Origin: G963666945 sp963666945
Lineage (GTDB): Bacteria > Bacteroidota > Bacteroidia > Bacteroidales > Marinifilaceae
Direction of reading: 5' to 3'
NCBI GenBank assembly: GCA_963666945.2
Contig: CAXXRT010000004.1
Coordinates: 1-64,000 of the forward strand
DNA: 64,000 bases
Shown piece by piece: positions 26,501 through 35,540 of this stretch (position 1 is the first letter of the stretch; the number at the start of each line of letters is the position of its first letter). The position numbers and the translations under genes are program-made. The notes under the pieces are model-generated. The model was given only the letters and a program-made list of their open reading frames with translations, made no database searches and was not told the DNA's origin.

Positions 26501-26679
26501 CTAAATCTATTACTTCTGATTTGGGATTAAATCAGTTAAGGATTTTTGTTACCGGAGATAACCTTTTCTTGTTTTCTAAGTTAAAGGGTATGGATCCTCA
26601 GTATAACTTTGCAGGTAGTCAGAATTATTCTTATGTTCCTGTAAGAACTTTGTCTCTTGGTGTTGATGTGAAATTTTAA
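23503..26679 (+). CDS. SusC/RagA-family TonB-linked outer-membrane protein, no STN domain
   Basis: 1058 aa. Signal peptide ends at LLNAQ (about residue 21). The carboxypeptidase-D-like domain (about 24-95, GMVADKSDGSPLPGVSVAVKG) follows directly, then the plug with VVAYGTAKKESFTGS, RIRGFGSI and VLKDASASALYGARGANG, and the barrel ending VDVKF. The lack of a STN domain, and the absence of a nearby ECF/FecR pair, means it is not regulated like the first SusC. It is followed directly by susD (10 bp from stop to ATG 26690). Substrate unknown. Confidence 0.97.
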   Translation: MKKLIGVIAFIMLLGVGLLNAQTREVTGMVADKSDGSPLPGVSVAVKGTNTGTATDINGKYVLKVTDKDILVFSFVGMKTQEILVGNKKVINVYLQSSRVTVEEVMVVAYGTAKKESFTGSAEMVSNEKLEKRTVSSVTKALEGTVAGVQTTSGGGQPGSGASIRIRGFGSINASSSPLYVVDGVPYDGSISAINPDDIQSISVLKDASASALYGARGANGVVIITTKKGSSKETVVRFKAVYGVTDRAVDDYETVNPKEYMELLYEAYKNQLIVNDGFTPEQAATIALVGSEEENKDSYMGILGGEIYNIFDIHSSELIDPATGKISPMAKYKYKPDWFDEATRDNPIRSDYQLSISGGTEKSQYLMSMGYLDEKGLVENSKFSRFTGRLNLDSEVKEWMKAGMSAAYSKTKQNYLTDEGTSYNNVWYSAASIAPIYPVYLRNEAGELILDADGKKQYDYGEKRPYANNFNSIATLFDDSRRYNLDNMSGRTYFIFDTDRDDVGILKDLSFTMNFGFDYYHSNQLIYNNPYHGDGASVGGRGYKYSNRMQSYTINQLLNYKKEFGEHNLDVLIGHEFYKYRYSRLYGAKQGFPFGGVVELAAAAVPTGVTSYTNNYRVESYLSRVNYDYADKYYFSASFRRDGSSRFNKDYRWGDFWSLGGSWRVTKEEFMASLDWINNLTVKASYGEQGNDMLLDDGDPNYFAWQSFYSLDWPNNNMGGVMISSLENKEVEWEKNQNFNTGIEARIFDRVNIGLDYFRKKTTDLLLYRPKATSSGFNGYWDNVGDMVNKGIEVQIEADIFRNDFVWVLSTQFSHVENEVTKLVTDDQEIVSGSFIITKGKPINSFYLPKSAGIDPLTGKQLYWATIKEKGEDGKITTKEEITDSYNVAAANKTILGSRIPDLYGSITNNFSYKGFDLSVLMTYSIGGKVLDGVYSSFLSVRDAGGSLHSHLLRRWQKPGDVTDVPRLVLGATNQTTDRSLIDASYMSIKNVSLGYNFPKSITSDLGLNQLRIFVTGDNLFLFSKLKGMDPQYNFAGSQNYSYVPVRTLSLGVDVKF

Positions 26680-26689
26680 AATGATTAAA

Positions 26690-28222
26690 ATGAAAAGAAT
26701 ATATAATTCAATATTAGCTATATTGGTGTTGCTAGGGGGATCTTGTAGCGACCAATTAGACACTAATCCGACAGATGCAACGACCAAGGAGGAGGTTTTT
26801 GCAACTGTAGAGAACGCTTTTGCTGCAATAAATGGTATTTATAGGGGGTTCTATACTACCGATTGGTCAACGGGTTATCAAACAGAAAATTTTGGCCCTG
26901 CCTCTATAAATATTGCTTCAGACTTAATGGGAGAGGATTTTATTATGCGTGAGCCAGGAAGTTACTGGTTTTACTATGATTACAGATATTGGGTTCGTTC
27001 TGAGATTAACAATACCTCAGACAGACCTTTTGTATGGTGGAATATGTTTTATAAGTATATAAATAATACAAATTATATTCTTGCCAATATTGATAGTGCA
27101 GAAGGTGTGGATGAAGATAGAAATAACGTAAAAGCTCAGGCTTATGCCTTAAGAGCATATTCATATTTTTACCTTATTCAGTTTTATCAGAGAACATATA
27201 AGGGACATGAAAATGATCCTGGTGTACCTCTTTATACAGAGCCAACCGATAAGGATACAGAAGGTAAAGGAAGAGGTACTGTAGAGGATGTTTATACCCA
27301 GATAAACAATGATTTGGATATGGCAATAGAGTTGTTTAAAGATGCCACACCTCAGAGACATAAATCCCATATAGATCTATATGTTGCTTATGGATTTAAA
27401 GCCAGGGTTGCATTAGTTCAGAATAAATGGCAGGTGGCGGCCGATAATGCAAGATTTGCAAGAGGTAAGTCAGGATTGGAGTTAATGCCTGAGGCTGATT
27501 TAAATGGAGGCTTTAATACTGTGAGATCTACCGGATGGATGTGGGGCTCAGAGATAAATGACGACCAGTCTTCTTCTTGGTACTCATTCTTTAATCATAT
27601 GGATGCCGCTGCCGGTGGTCATGCCTATAGATCAAGAAAATGTATTAGTAGCTGGCTATATGACCAGATTGGTGATAATGATATCAGAAAAGGATGGTTT
27701 GTTGGTTTACTTGAGGAAGATGATGCTACAGGTCCTAATGCCAGCTTTAACCAATTAAAGTTCAGAGTGAAGAGTGCCGGAAGTTGGGCTTGTGATTATT
27801 TGTATATGAGAGTTGCGGAAATGTATCTTATTGAAGCAGAGGCAGAATGCATGCTGGAACATTACCCACAGGCAAGGACGGCATTAAAAGAACTTGTTTC
27901 GTATAAGGATCCTGATTTTGAGGATGTATTAGGAGAGGTTGCTGATGATAATACATTAAATCTTGGTAGTGCAGGTCCTGTTATGAATCTTTTGGATATG
28001 ATAATACTTCAAAGAAGGATTGAGCTTTGGGGTGAAGGATTCAGGGTATTGGATATAATGAGGTTAAAATCCGGTTTTGATAGAGATTTCGAGGGAAGTA
28101 ACCATCCAGATAAGCTTGCTATCACTGATCCTGAATCGTGGGAGTGGATTATGATGATTCCTCAAAAAGAGTTTGATGGTAATGTTAATATGGATGCTAC
28201 AACCGATCAGAATCCATTGTAA
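26690..28222 (+). CDS. SusD/RagB-family outer-membrane lipoprotein
   Basis: About 510 aa from ATG 26690 (MKRIYNSIL); an ATG three codons upstream is also possible. The lipobox is LLGGSCSDQ. SusD features: FAAINGIYRGF, the TPR helix VKAQAYALRAYSYFYLIQFYQ, the middle YMRVAEMYLIEAEAEC, and the C-terminal IILQRRIELWGEGFRVLDIMR. It ends with the typical DQNPL. It pairs with the preceding SusC as a lid for binding oligomeric nutrients at the cell surface. Confidence 0.96.
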   Translation: MKRIYNSILAILVLLGGSCSDQLDTNPTDATTKEEVFATVENAFAAINGIYRGFYTTDWSTGYQTENFGPASINIASDLMGEDFIMREPGSYWFYYDYRYWVRSEINNTSDRPFVWWNMFYKYINNTNYILANIDSAEGVDEDRNNVKAQAYALRAYSYFYLIQFYQRTYKGHENDPGVPLYTEPTDKDTEGKGRGTVEDVYTQINNDLDMAIELFKDATPQRHKSHIDLYVAYGFKARVALVQNKWQVAADNARFARGKSGLELMPEADLNGGFNTVRSTGWMWGSEINDDQSSSWYSFFNHMDAAAGGHAYRSRKCISSWLYDQIGDNDIRKGWFVGLLEEDDATGPNASFNQLKFRVKSAGSWACDYLYMRVAEMYLIEAEAECMLEHYPQARTALKELVSYKDPDFEDVLGEVADDNTLNLGSAGPVMNLLDMIILQRRIELWGEGFRVLDIMRLKSGFDRDFEGSNHPDKLAITDPESWEWIMMIPQKEFDGNVNMDATTDQNPL

Positions 28223-28242
28223 ACAATTAAAAAGACAGAAAT

Positions 28243-29019
28243 ATGAATAATAAAATAATAATTCTCCTGGTAGTGTTATTCGGATCTTTATTCTGGAATG
28301 CCTGTGACCAGGACAATGTAGGAGCTAAATTAAGTGTTGATTTAGTAAGTTTTCTTAAATCTGAGTATAATCTTAATGTTACAGAGGATCTGGCATACAT
28401 AGATATACCTGTTTATCATAAACATCCTTTGAAGAATAATTCTAAATTAAAGATAGAGGTTGTTCCCGGAGAGGGAACAGGTTCTGATGTGTATACTGTT
28501 GAAACTACAGAGTTTGACTTTTCTTCTTCTGATACCGTAATGGTTAGATTGGGTTTAAATTATGCAAATCTTCAGGAGTGTATCAACTATTCGGTAAAAC
28601 TAAAGATAGTAGAAGAAGGTTATACTAAAGTTTCCCCGTATGACGGGGAAGGGGAAGTGGATATAAATTTCGTTAAATTCTTTCCTTTTGTAGCTGATGA
28701 TTTTGTCGGTACTTATAGCTTTAATTCTGAGATTTTTGGAGACACCTGGGATGTTGAAATACAAAAAGTAGATGAGACAACTCTTAAGGCTGTTGCTGTG
28801 TATGATAATTTTGATATTCTGATAAACATGGATGATTCCGATCCATCCAACTTTATCGCTAGTGTTGAAACACAGGAGGCTTGGGTACACGGTGCTTATG
28901 GACAAGCCTGGGTTGTTGGAGAGGGAACATTCTCTGTGTGTGAAAAGAAAATAAGTCTTAGTCTTACTCATTTTGTTGGAGCAGGAAGTTTTGGACATTT
29001 ACCGAAGTATTCACAATGA
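28243..29019 (+). CDS. SusCD-associated surface lipoprotein, unknown family
   Basis: 258 aa, lipobox FWNACDQ (Cys21). The N-terminal domain resembles beta-sandwich modules in SusCD lipoproteins (repeated strands such as AYIDIPVYHKHPLKNNSKLKIEVVP and INYSVKLKIVEEGY). The C-terminal domain has strands with many aromatic residues (VGTYSFNSEIFGDTWDVEI) and ends soon after a Gly/His stretch. It follows susD by 20 bp and precedes a strong terminator, so it is the last gene of a three-gene operon. Likely a substrate-binding accessory lipoprotein (inference). Confidence 0.82.
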   Translation: MNNKIIILLVVLFGSLFWNACDQDNVGAKLSVDLVSFLKSEYNLNVTEDLAYIDIPVYHKHPLKNNSKLKIEVVPGEGTGSDVYTVETTEFDFSSSDTVMVRLGLNYANLQECINYSVKLKIVEEGYTKVSPYDGEGEVDINFVKFFPFVADDFVGTYSFNSEIFGDTWDVEIQKVDETTLKAVAVYDNFDILINMDDSDPSNFIASVETQEAWVHGAYGQAWVVGEGTFSVCEKKISLSLTHFVGAGSFGHLPKYSQ

Positions 29020-29045
29020 AATAGTTATTGTTAAAATCAAACTTG

Positions 29046-29078
29046 AAAGCCCTGGAGATTTCTTCAGGGCTTTTTTTT
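29046..29078 (+). terminator. Intrinsic terminator of second SusCD operon
   Basis: AAAGCCCTG / CAGGGCTTT, 9-bp stem, 10-nt loop, followed directly by a T-run. It lies 26 bp after the lipoprotein stop. Confidence 0.93.
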
Positions 29079-29287
29079 GTTATGTCGGGCATGGTATTTT
29101 TTTATATAAATATTTTCATAATTATTTTGGTTTAGTGTCTGGTGATGCAAATATAAAGTATGTTGTATCTTTTGCTAGTACATATTATTATGCATACAAT
29201 TGCTGTGTGTATGATAAATATATCAATAGTTTTTACTCCTAAGGGATAAGATTTACTGCTGATAATATTTGTAATAGTTATTATAAC

Positions 29288-29322
29288 TAGCCTCCAGATT
29301 TAGTTTTGGAGGCTAATTTTTT
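29288..29322 (+). terminator. Second terminator-like hairpin with no gene in front of it
   Basis: TAGCCTCCA / TGGAGGCTA, a 9-bp perfect stem, 10-nt loop, then ATTTTTTG. No convincing gene lies between this and the terminator at 29046, so a small RNA or a lost gene may have occupied 29080-29287. Confidence 0.7.
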
Positions 29323-29739
29323 GTTTGTACTTTTCAGGGAATCCGATGGCACGATTTGAGTGAGGAGAAAAAACTTGAACTCAAAGAGTTTTATAAAATG
29401 ATTAGATTTAAGAAGTAAGGGTTAATTGACCTTATTTTTATGTAACCTTTAGAGATACAAACAGTAAGCTTTTTTAGTGCCCTTTGGGTGAATGGAATAT
29501 GTGGGATTGTAGATTATTAAAATATTCTAATTAGTTAATTTCTGTTGTACTTAGTATATTTTAGTGGTTGATTGTGTTGTATTGGATTGATTTGTAGCGT
29601 ATTTAATGTTGGGGTGCATTTTTTTTGTACTTTTAAATAGAAAATTCAAAAATTATCTTTTTCTTGCAAGGATATTTGCGAGTCATTTGCTGGATATTCG
29701 CAAGATGTAAAACAATAAAACAATTTTATGAATACGTAG
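29323..29739. other. Non-coding gap with a possible ORF remnant
   Basis: Within 29335-29418 the plus strand encodes a tail such as RWHDLSEEKKLELKEFYKMI before a TAA at 29416-29418. It has no start, looks like the end of a lost coding region, and I cannot name it. Downstream, GGATATTTGCGAG and GGATATTCGCAAG (about 29670-29705) form an imperfect direct repeat in the leader of the arginine decarboxylase gene. Confidence 0.4.
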
Positions 29740-31260
29740 ATGAGAAATACTTATTTTGATTTGATTGAGCAAAGCTATTACTTCCCGCAGGAGGGCTTTG
29801 ATTTAAGGGATAACTTCCTGACATTCCAGGGGATATCATTAAAGTATCTGATTGAAAAACATGGCACGCCTTTTAGGTTTATTTATTTGCCAAAGATTGG
29901 AGATCAAATTAAAAAGGCCCGAAATCTTTTTAACAGGGCTATAAAGCAAAACAATTACAAGGGTAATTACGATATTGCTATTGTACAAAGTGTAATCACT
30001 TTGCCCATGTGATTAGTGAGGCATTAAAGCACAACGTGAATCTTGAGACTTCTTCTTCTTTTGATATCGATCTTATTCTTCACATGTATAAGGACAATAA
30101 GATAGATAAGGATCGTATTATAGTACATAACGGTTATAAGACTGATGAGTATCTTAAGAAGATTATTGCCTTTGCAGGAGTTTGGTTTTACTAATTCAAT
30201 AATAATTTTTGATAGTAAAAACGAGCTTAAAAGGTTACTTGAGATTTGCAATGGGACCAGGGTTAAGATAGGTCTGCGTATGGCCATTAACGAGGAGTCC
30301 CAGTCTGCGTATTATACTTCCCGTCTTGGAATAAGACATACGGAAATGCTCGATTTCTTTAATGAATTCATTAAGGATAATGATACCGTTGAGTTGAAGA
30401 TGTTGCATTTCTTTGTTGATTCGGGAATTAAGGATAGTCTTTACTATTGGGGAGAATTCCAGAAGGCTTTAAAATTATATACAGAACTGAAGAAACAGTG
30501 CGACAGTCTTGATTCTTTTAATCTTGGGGGTGGTTTCCCTATTCGTAATCATCTTGGCTTTGAGTATAATTACGAGTATATGATTAATGAGATTGTTAAT
30601 AACATAAAATATGCCTGTGAGAAGGAAAATATATCCGATCCGGATATTTATACAGAGTTTGGTAAATATACTGTAGGTGAGAGTGGGGCAATTATTTTTA
30701 AGGTGCTGGAGCAAAAACAACAGAACGATACAGAGTCGTGGTATATTATTGATAACAGTCTTATGAATACCATACCCGATGCGTGGTCTATCCATGAGAA
30801 GTTTATTTTGCTACCAATAAATAAGTGGGAGAATGAATATAAGAGGGTGAATATTGGTGGTATCAGCTGCGATCATTCCGATTATTATAATTCAGAGGAC
30901 TTTAATCAGGAGGTTCTTCTTCCGGATTATTCCGACGATGATAAGGAACCTTTATATCTTGGATTCTTTCATACAGGTGCCTATCAGGATGCCATTAGTG
31001 GTTATGGCGGTATTAAGCATTGTCTTATCCCTTCGCCCAAGCATGTAATAATTGACAGGGACGAAAAGGGTAATTTTGTCGATTATGTGTATAGAAACGA
31101 ACAGTCCGCAGAGGAAATGTTCAGGCTTTTGGGCTATTCTGAGAGTCATGGTTTCTTCGATGAAAAGGTGGAAGTGGTTGTAGATAAAGAGGAGATCAAT
31201 GAGATAAAGAAGATAATAGAGATTGGGGATGAGCAGGAACAAGAACTAGAGGAGGATTAG
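29740..31260 (+). pseudogene. speA: Arginine decarboxylase (PLP fold III, short Bacteroidota type), two frame breaks
   Basis: This would convert arginine to agmatine, the first polyamine step. Conserved sequence runs across three frames: MRNTYFDLIEQSYYFPQEGF, then YCYCTKCNHFAHV (carrying the probable PLP lysine) and NLETSSSFDIDL, then GFTNSIIIFDSKNE, LKMLHFFVDSGI, NLGGGFPI and EPLYLGFFHTGAY. The first break near 29971-29974 needs one extra base (GATATT for GATTATT). The second, at 30171-30173, is one T too many. They cancel, so the main frame runs on to 31260 and the restored protein is about 506 aa. The C-terminal 35 residues are acidic and extra to the family as I remember it. The next gene starts 1 bp later. 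Pseudogene or sequencing error cannot be told apart here. Confidence 0.85.
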
Positions 31261-31261
31261 T

Positions 31262-32119
31262 ATGAGAACGTTTGCTGGAATAGAAGAAATATATAGCTAT
31301 TACGATGCGGCATCTGTTTTGCTGCAGTCTATACCCTACGATGGTACCAGTACCTGGGGCAAGGGGGCCGATAAGGCTTTCGGGGCTTTTCTTGAGGCTG
31401 CCGCGAATATGGAATTGTACGATATAGAGACTGACTCTGAGGTTTATAAAAAGGGAGTGCATATTCTTCCTGAAATAACCGAGGATTCTTCTCCTGAGGC
31501 TGTTTTTGAGATTGTTTATAATACCACCAAAAAAATTGCTTGAGAGTGGGAAGTATCTGACTTTTCTTTGGCGGTGAGCATTCTGTCAGCATAGGGGTTA
31601 TTAAGGCTTTTTACGAGAAGTATCCCGATCTGACAGTTTTACAGCTTGACGCTCATGCTGATTTGCGATCTTCATATGAGGGTACGGATTATAATCATGC
31701 CTGTGCTGTTCATGATGCGGGTAACAATGCTAACCTTATTCAGGTGGGTATACGTAGTATGGACTCTTCGGAAAAAACCTTATCTTAATAAGGACAAGTG
31801 TTTCTTTGCTGAAGATATTTATGGAACAACGGATTGGATGGATAAGTCGATAGATCTAATGACTGATAATGTTTATCTGACTATAGATCTTGATGTTTTT
31901 GATCCTTCTATAATGCCTTCGACAGGGACTCCCGAGCCGGGTGGCCTTAACTGGAATACCGTTATCAGGTATTTGAGAAAGGTTTTTGAAAGTAAAAATG
32001 TAGTTGGTTTTGATATTGTAGAGCTGGCACCTATCGATGGCTTTAAAGCTGCCGATTTTCTGGTTGCCAAACTTTATTATAAATTGTTAAGTTATAAATT
32101 TAAATTCAATGAAAAATAA
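31262..32119 (+). pseudogene. speB: Agmatinase (ureohydrolase), three +1 frame breaks
   Basis: Would hydrolyse agmatine to putrescine and urea with a two-manganese centre. The N-terminal part (FAGIEEIYSYYDAA, PYDGTSTWGKGADKAF, NMELYDIETDSEVY) is in the first frame. GGEHSVSIG and LDAHADLR, with metal ligands, are in a second frame. The segment LTIDLDVFDPSIMPSTGTPE, with the last ligands, is in the frame ending at 32119. A third, short frame joins them. Each switch equals one surplus base: A7 at 31529-31535, a T in 31562-31569, and A6 at 31772-31777. All metal-binding motifs survive if corrected. The stop overlaps the start of the next gene by 11 bp. Confidence 0.87.
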
Positions 32120-33086
32120 GGGTGCTATAAGTAAGTTCATTCTTGAGCATTACAAACATTTCAACGCTGCCAGTCTTGTTGACGCAGCGGTTGCCTACGA
32201 AAAACATCTTGCTGATGGTAAAAAGATGATGATTACTATGGGTGGTGCCATGAGTACTGCCGAATTGGGAAAATCGCTTGCAGAGATGATTCGTCAGGAT
32301 AAAGTGCAGATTATTACTTGTACCGGGGCTAACCTAGAGGAGGATATAATGAATCTTGTGGCTCATTCTCACTATAAAAGGGTTCCTCATTACCGTGATC
32401 TGACTCCTGAGCAGGAATGGGATTTGCTTGAGAGTGGGTTGAACAGGGTTACCGATACCTGTATTCCTGAGGAGGAGGCTTTCCGAAGATTGCAGGGGCA
32501 TATTCATGCTATCTGGAAAGATGCCGAGGATAAGGGTGAGCGTTATTTCCCTCATGAATATATGTACAAAATGTTGCTTTCAGGGGTTCTTGAGCAGTAC
32601 TATGAGATAGATCCTAAAAACAGCTGGATGCTTGCCGCTGCCGAGAAAAATCTACCTATAGTGGTTCCTGGATGGGAAGATTCTACTATGGGGAATATTT
32701 TTGCTTCTTATTGTATTAAAGGTGAATTGAAGCCTTCTACAATGAAATCGGGTATTGAATATATGGCTTGGTTGGCTGACTGGTATACTAATAATGCAGA
32801 GGATAAGGGTATAGGTTTCTTCCAGATTGGTGGAGGTATATCGGGTGATTTCCCTATTTGTGTTGTTCCTATGCTTTACCAGGATCTTGAAAGAACAAAT
32901 ACTCCTTTCTGGAGCTATTTCTGCCAGATTTCTGATTCAACAACAAGTTATGGTTCTTATTCGGGTGCTGTGCCTAATGAGAAGATTACATGGGGTAAGC
33001 TTGGTATTGATACGCCTAAATTCATTGTTGAGTCTGATGCTACTATTGTGGCTCCTTTGATTTTTGCTTATCTGCTTGATTGGTAG
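32109..33086 (+). CDS. Deoxyhypusine-synthase-family protein in polyamine operon
   Basis: 325 aa and intact. Eukaryotic deoxyhypusine synthase moves an aminobutyl group from spermidine to a lysine of eIF5A using NAD. Bacteria lack eIF5A, and relatives can act on free amines (homospermidine-type reactions). Family motifs: MITMGGAMSTAELGK, IITCTGANLEEDIMNLVAHSHY, VPGWEDSTMGNIFASY, FFQIGGGISGDFPICVVP and GSYSGAVPNEKITWGKLG. K297 of WGK corresponds to the catalytic lysine that forms the enzyme-imine intermediate. It overlaps the agmatinase gene by 11 bp, so it probably acts on putrescine made by the two preceding enzymes. The product could be homospermidine or spermidine-like; this is inference. 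Confidence 0.9.
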   Translation: MKNKGAISKFILEHYKHFNAASLVDAAVAYEKHLADGKKMMITMGGAMSTAELGKSLAEMIRQDKVQIITCTGANLEEDIMNLVAHSHYKRVPHYRDLTPEQEWDLLESGLNRVTDTCIPEEEAFRRLQGHIHAIWKDAEDKGERYFPHEYMYKMLLSGVLEQYYEIDPKNSWMLAAAEKNLPIVVPGWEDSTMGNIFASYCIKGELKPSTMKSGIEYMAWLADWYTNNAEDKGIGFFQIGGGISGDFPICVVPMLYQDLERTNTPFWSYFCQISDSTTSYGSYSGAVPNEKITWGKLGIDTPKFIVESDATIVAPLIFAYLLDW

Positions 33087-33108
33087 AATAAATACTACTT
33101 TAAATATA

Positions 33109-33141
33109 AAAGAGGCCGCTTAATAATAAGACGGCCTCTTT
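33109..33141. terminator. Bidirectional hairpin between polyamine operon and TonB receptor gene
   Basis: AAAGAGGCCG / CGGCCTCTTT, a 10-bp perfect stem with 13-nt loop, in the gap between two convergent genes. The plus side ends in TTT then GCG, so termination may be modest. Confidence 0.75.
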
Positions 33142-33176
33142 GCGTAAACGTGATATAGTAAAGTATTTTTGAGTTG

Positions 33177-35540
33177 TTAGTTCAATAAATTACCTATTTT
33201 TATTCCAAAGTAAATGGTTCTTGGGTTTGCTGGTCCATAGATATAGCCCGGATCTCTGTCAACTCCTTTGTCGAAGTCTTTCTGATATGAATTAAATATA
33301 TTCTTTATTCCTGCATATATCTGAACATTGCTTTCGTTCATCTTTAGGTTGTATCTTAATTTTGCCCCTATGTCGTAGAATTCCTTGCTGTTTCTTAATT
33401 CTCCTCCTACTGCGTTTTGAACGGATTCGCTCCAGTAAGGTACCAGCATACTTCCGGTGTAATTTGCGGTTGTAGAAAGGTGGAGTCTTTTACAAAGTTT
33501 GGCATCTATAGACAGGAACCCGTAGTTGTCGGGTGTTCTGTAGAATTTCTTTTCGTTGAAATCTTCATCCTGAGCTTCCCCATATGCGCTTTTCTGGATA
33601 GTAAATCCTGACTTTATCATTAAGTCTTTTGATGCTGCGATGTTTAACTCCAGGTTAACCCCCTGTACTGTTGCGTTATCTTTTCCGTTGATTCTGGTGT
33701 AAGTAACCACTCCATTTTCGTCAGGGTCACCAAATTGGTTGACAAAGGGGTCCTCCAGTCTTGTATAGAAAGCCTCTGCAAGTAATTGAGTCTGCACTTT
33801 TCCTATCTTTTTTGTGTAGTCAAGTGAAAGAGTGTAACTTTTACTTGTTTCCTGTTTTAGGTTGTCGGCGTTTTTATGGATGACCTTTCTTGAACCGGAG
33901 GTCTCTATGTGCAGGTCTTCATCGAAAATCTGAGGTGCCCTGTATCCCTGTGAGTAGCTTACTCTGGCCTGTAGTGTTTTTGTTACATCGAAAAGGAGGT
34001 TGATTCTTGGGCTGAAAACATCTCCCGTTACGTCCTTGGCCGTTGATTGTTTGTCTGATATCTTATAGTTGTCGTATCTTAAACCAAGGGATGTTTTTAG
34101 TTTTGGCAGTATCTGATAATCGTACTGGAAAAATGCTCCCAGGGTGTTAGTCTCCTGATTGGCAATAACTCTGGTAGGTAAATGCTCCATGTTTTCCAGC
34201 TTTAGATAACCAAGCTTTTTGTCCTTAAGATTTCCCCCGTTGTATTCTATTCCGGCAACAAGACTTGAAAGGTCGAAATTACCCTTGAACTGAATTCCGG
34301 TGCTGTAGGTGAAGTCCTTTGTGTTTCCATAGGCACTCAGGTCCTTGTTTGCCCCATAGTAAGAGTCTCTGTTTACTCTTTGACCGGAGGCATAAGCTGA
34401 AATGATATCGTCTGAGCCGATAAAATAATCGTAACTAAGGGCTCCTGTAAGTATTTCGTGTGTAACGGCTTCTGCTATATCCGCTTCATGTTCGGGCAGA
34501 TCAAAATTATTTCCTCCTCTTCTTTTTTCGTTAATATTGAAGAAGTCGGCAGTCAGCCTGCTCTTGTAGTTGAAGCGGTGAAACAGGCGTGCCCCTACAG
34601 TAGTGTTTTTCATTTTGGATATCTCGGAGAAACCATCGTTGTTGGCATCGAACTGCTCTTTGTTTCTGTATGCTCCGAAAAGTGATAATCCTGTCTTGCC
34701 GTCTTCAGTAACGAATGATGTGTTGAAGTCCGTAGTGTAGTCGTTTGCAGTGCCCCCTGTTCCATTGACTCCCATTCCGGTTATTGCATTCCCGAATCCC
34801 ACTTTGTATGAGTTGTTGGTAGGATCTTTAGTGATAACATTAACCGTTCCGGCAATTGCGTTACTTCCGTAAAGGGCCGATCCACCTCCTCTTATGACTT
34901 CAATGCGTTCAACCATGTTGGAAGGGATAAGCTCAAGGCCGTAAACACCTGCAAGTCCACTGAATATAGGACGGCTGTTGACAAGTATCTGGGAGTAGGC
35001 TCCCTCCATCCCGTTCATCCTTAGCTGGGTGAAACCGCAGTTCTGGCAGTTGTTCTCCATTCTGAGTCCGGGACAGAAGTTTAGTCCGTCGGACAGGGTG
35101 TTTGACTGTGTTGCCGTAAATATTTTTGAGGTCAGGGTGTTTACAATTACCGAGGCCTCTTTCCTGTTTTTCTCGTTTCTGTCGGCCGTAACTACTACCT
35201 GGTCAAGACCTATGGCATCCTCTGTAAGTTCAAGATTGAGGTTTATTGTTTTGCCTGGTTTTATTGTAATGGTTTTCTCGGCAGGTTTAAATCCCACGGC
35301 CTGTGCCCTTATTGTAAAGGTACCTGAAGGTAGTCCCTGTAGTTTAAAGTTTCCTTTATCGTCTGAGGCTGTTCCTATAGTTGTTCCCTTCACCAATATG
35401 GTTGCAAAGGGTATGTCCTCGTTGTTACATTTTACGTGACCGGTTATCTTGTGGTCCCCTCTGTTTTCCGCAATTAGCGTATTGGATAGTAATAGACAGA
35501 TGCATGCCAATAGAGACATTCTGAAAATTGCATTTTTCAT
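33177..35540 (-). CDS. TonB-dependent receptor with CxxC-containing plug, probable metal or metal-complex uptake
   Basis: 787 aa. Signal peptide to LIAEN, carboxypeptidase-D-like domain (about 30-110: GHVKCNNEDIPFATILVKGT), plug (about 120-240) and barrel ending PRTIYFGIKIGNLLN. The plug carries PGLRMENNCQNCGFTQLRMN, where two Cys in CxxC precede the apex, and the usual VERIEVIRGGGSALYGSNAIAG. It is smaller than a SusC and has no SusD partner. The gene upstream encodes a His-rich membrane protein, so a metal substrate is plausible (inference). Substrate otherwise unknown. Confidence 0.9.
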   Translation of the reverse strand: MKNAIFRMSLLACICLLLSNTLIAENRGDHKITGHVKCNNEDIPFATILVKGTTIGTASDDKGNFKLQGLPSGTFTIRAQAVGFKPAEKTITIKPGKTINLNLELTEDAIGLDQVVVTADRNEKNRKEASVIVNTLTSKIFTATQSNTLSDGLNFCPGLRMENNCQNCGFTQLRMNGMEGAYSQILVNSRPIFSGLAGVYGLELIPSNMVERIEVIRGGGSALYGSNAIAGTVNVITKDPTNNSYKVGFGNAITGMGVNGTGGTANDYTTDFNTSFVTEDGKTGLSLFGAYRNKEQFDANNDGFSEISKMKNTTVGARLFHRFNYKSRLTADFFNINEKRRGGNNFDLPEHEADIAEAVTHEILTGALSYDYFIGSDDIISAYASGQRVNRDSYYGANKDLSAYGNTKDFTYSTGIQFKGNFDLSSLVAGIEYNGGNLKDKKLGYLKLENMEHLPTRVIANQETNTLGAFFQYDYQILPKLKTSLGLRYDNYKISDKQSTAKDVTGDVFSPRINLLFDVTKTLQARVSYSQGYRAPQIFDEDLHIETSGSRKVIHKNADNLKQETSKSYTLSLDYTKKIGKVQTQLLAEAFYTRLEDPFVNQFGDPDENGVVTYTRINGKDNATVQGVNLELNIAASKDLMIKSGFTIQKSAYGEAQDEDFNEKKFYRTPDNYGFLSIDAKLCKRLHLSTTANYTGSMLVPYWSESVQNAVGGELRNSKEFYDIGAKLRYNLKMNESNVQIYAGIKNIFNSYQKDFDKGVDRDPGYIYGPANPRTIYFGIKIGNLLN

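Noticed and set aside
28973..29242. 89-codon plus-strand frame across the terminator of the second SusCD operon
   Set aside because: It begins inside the preceding lipoprotein gene, runs through a strong intrinsic terminator, and shows no protein-like pattern.
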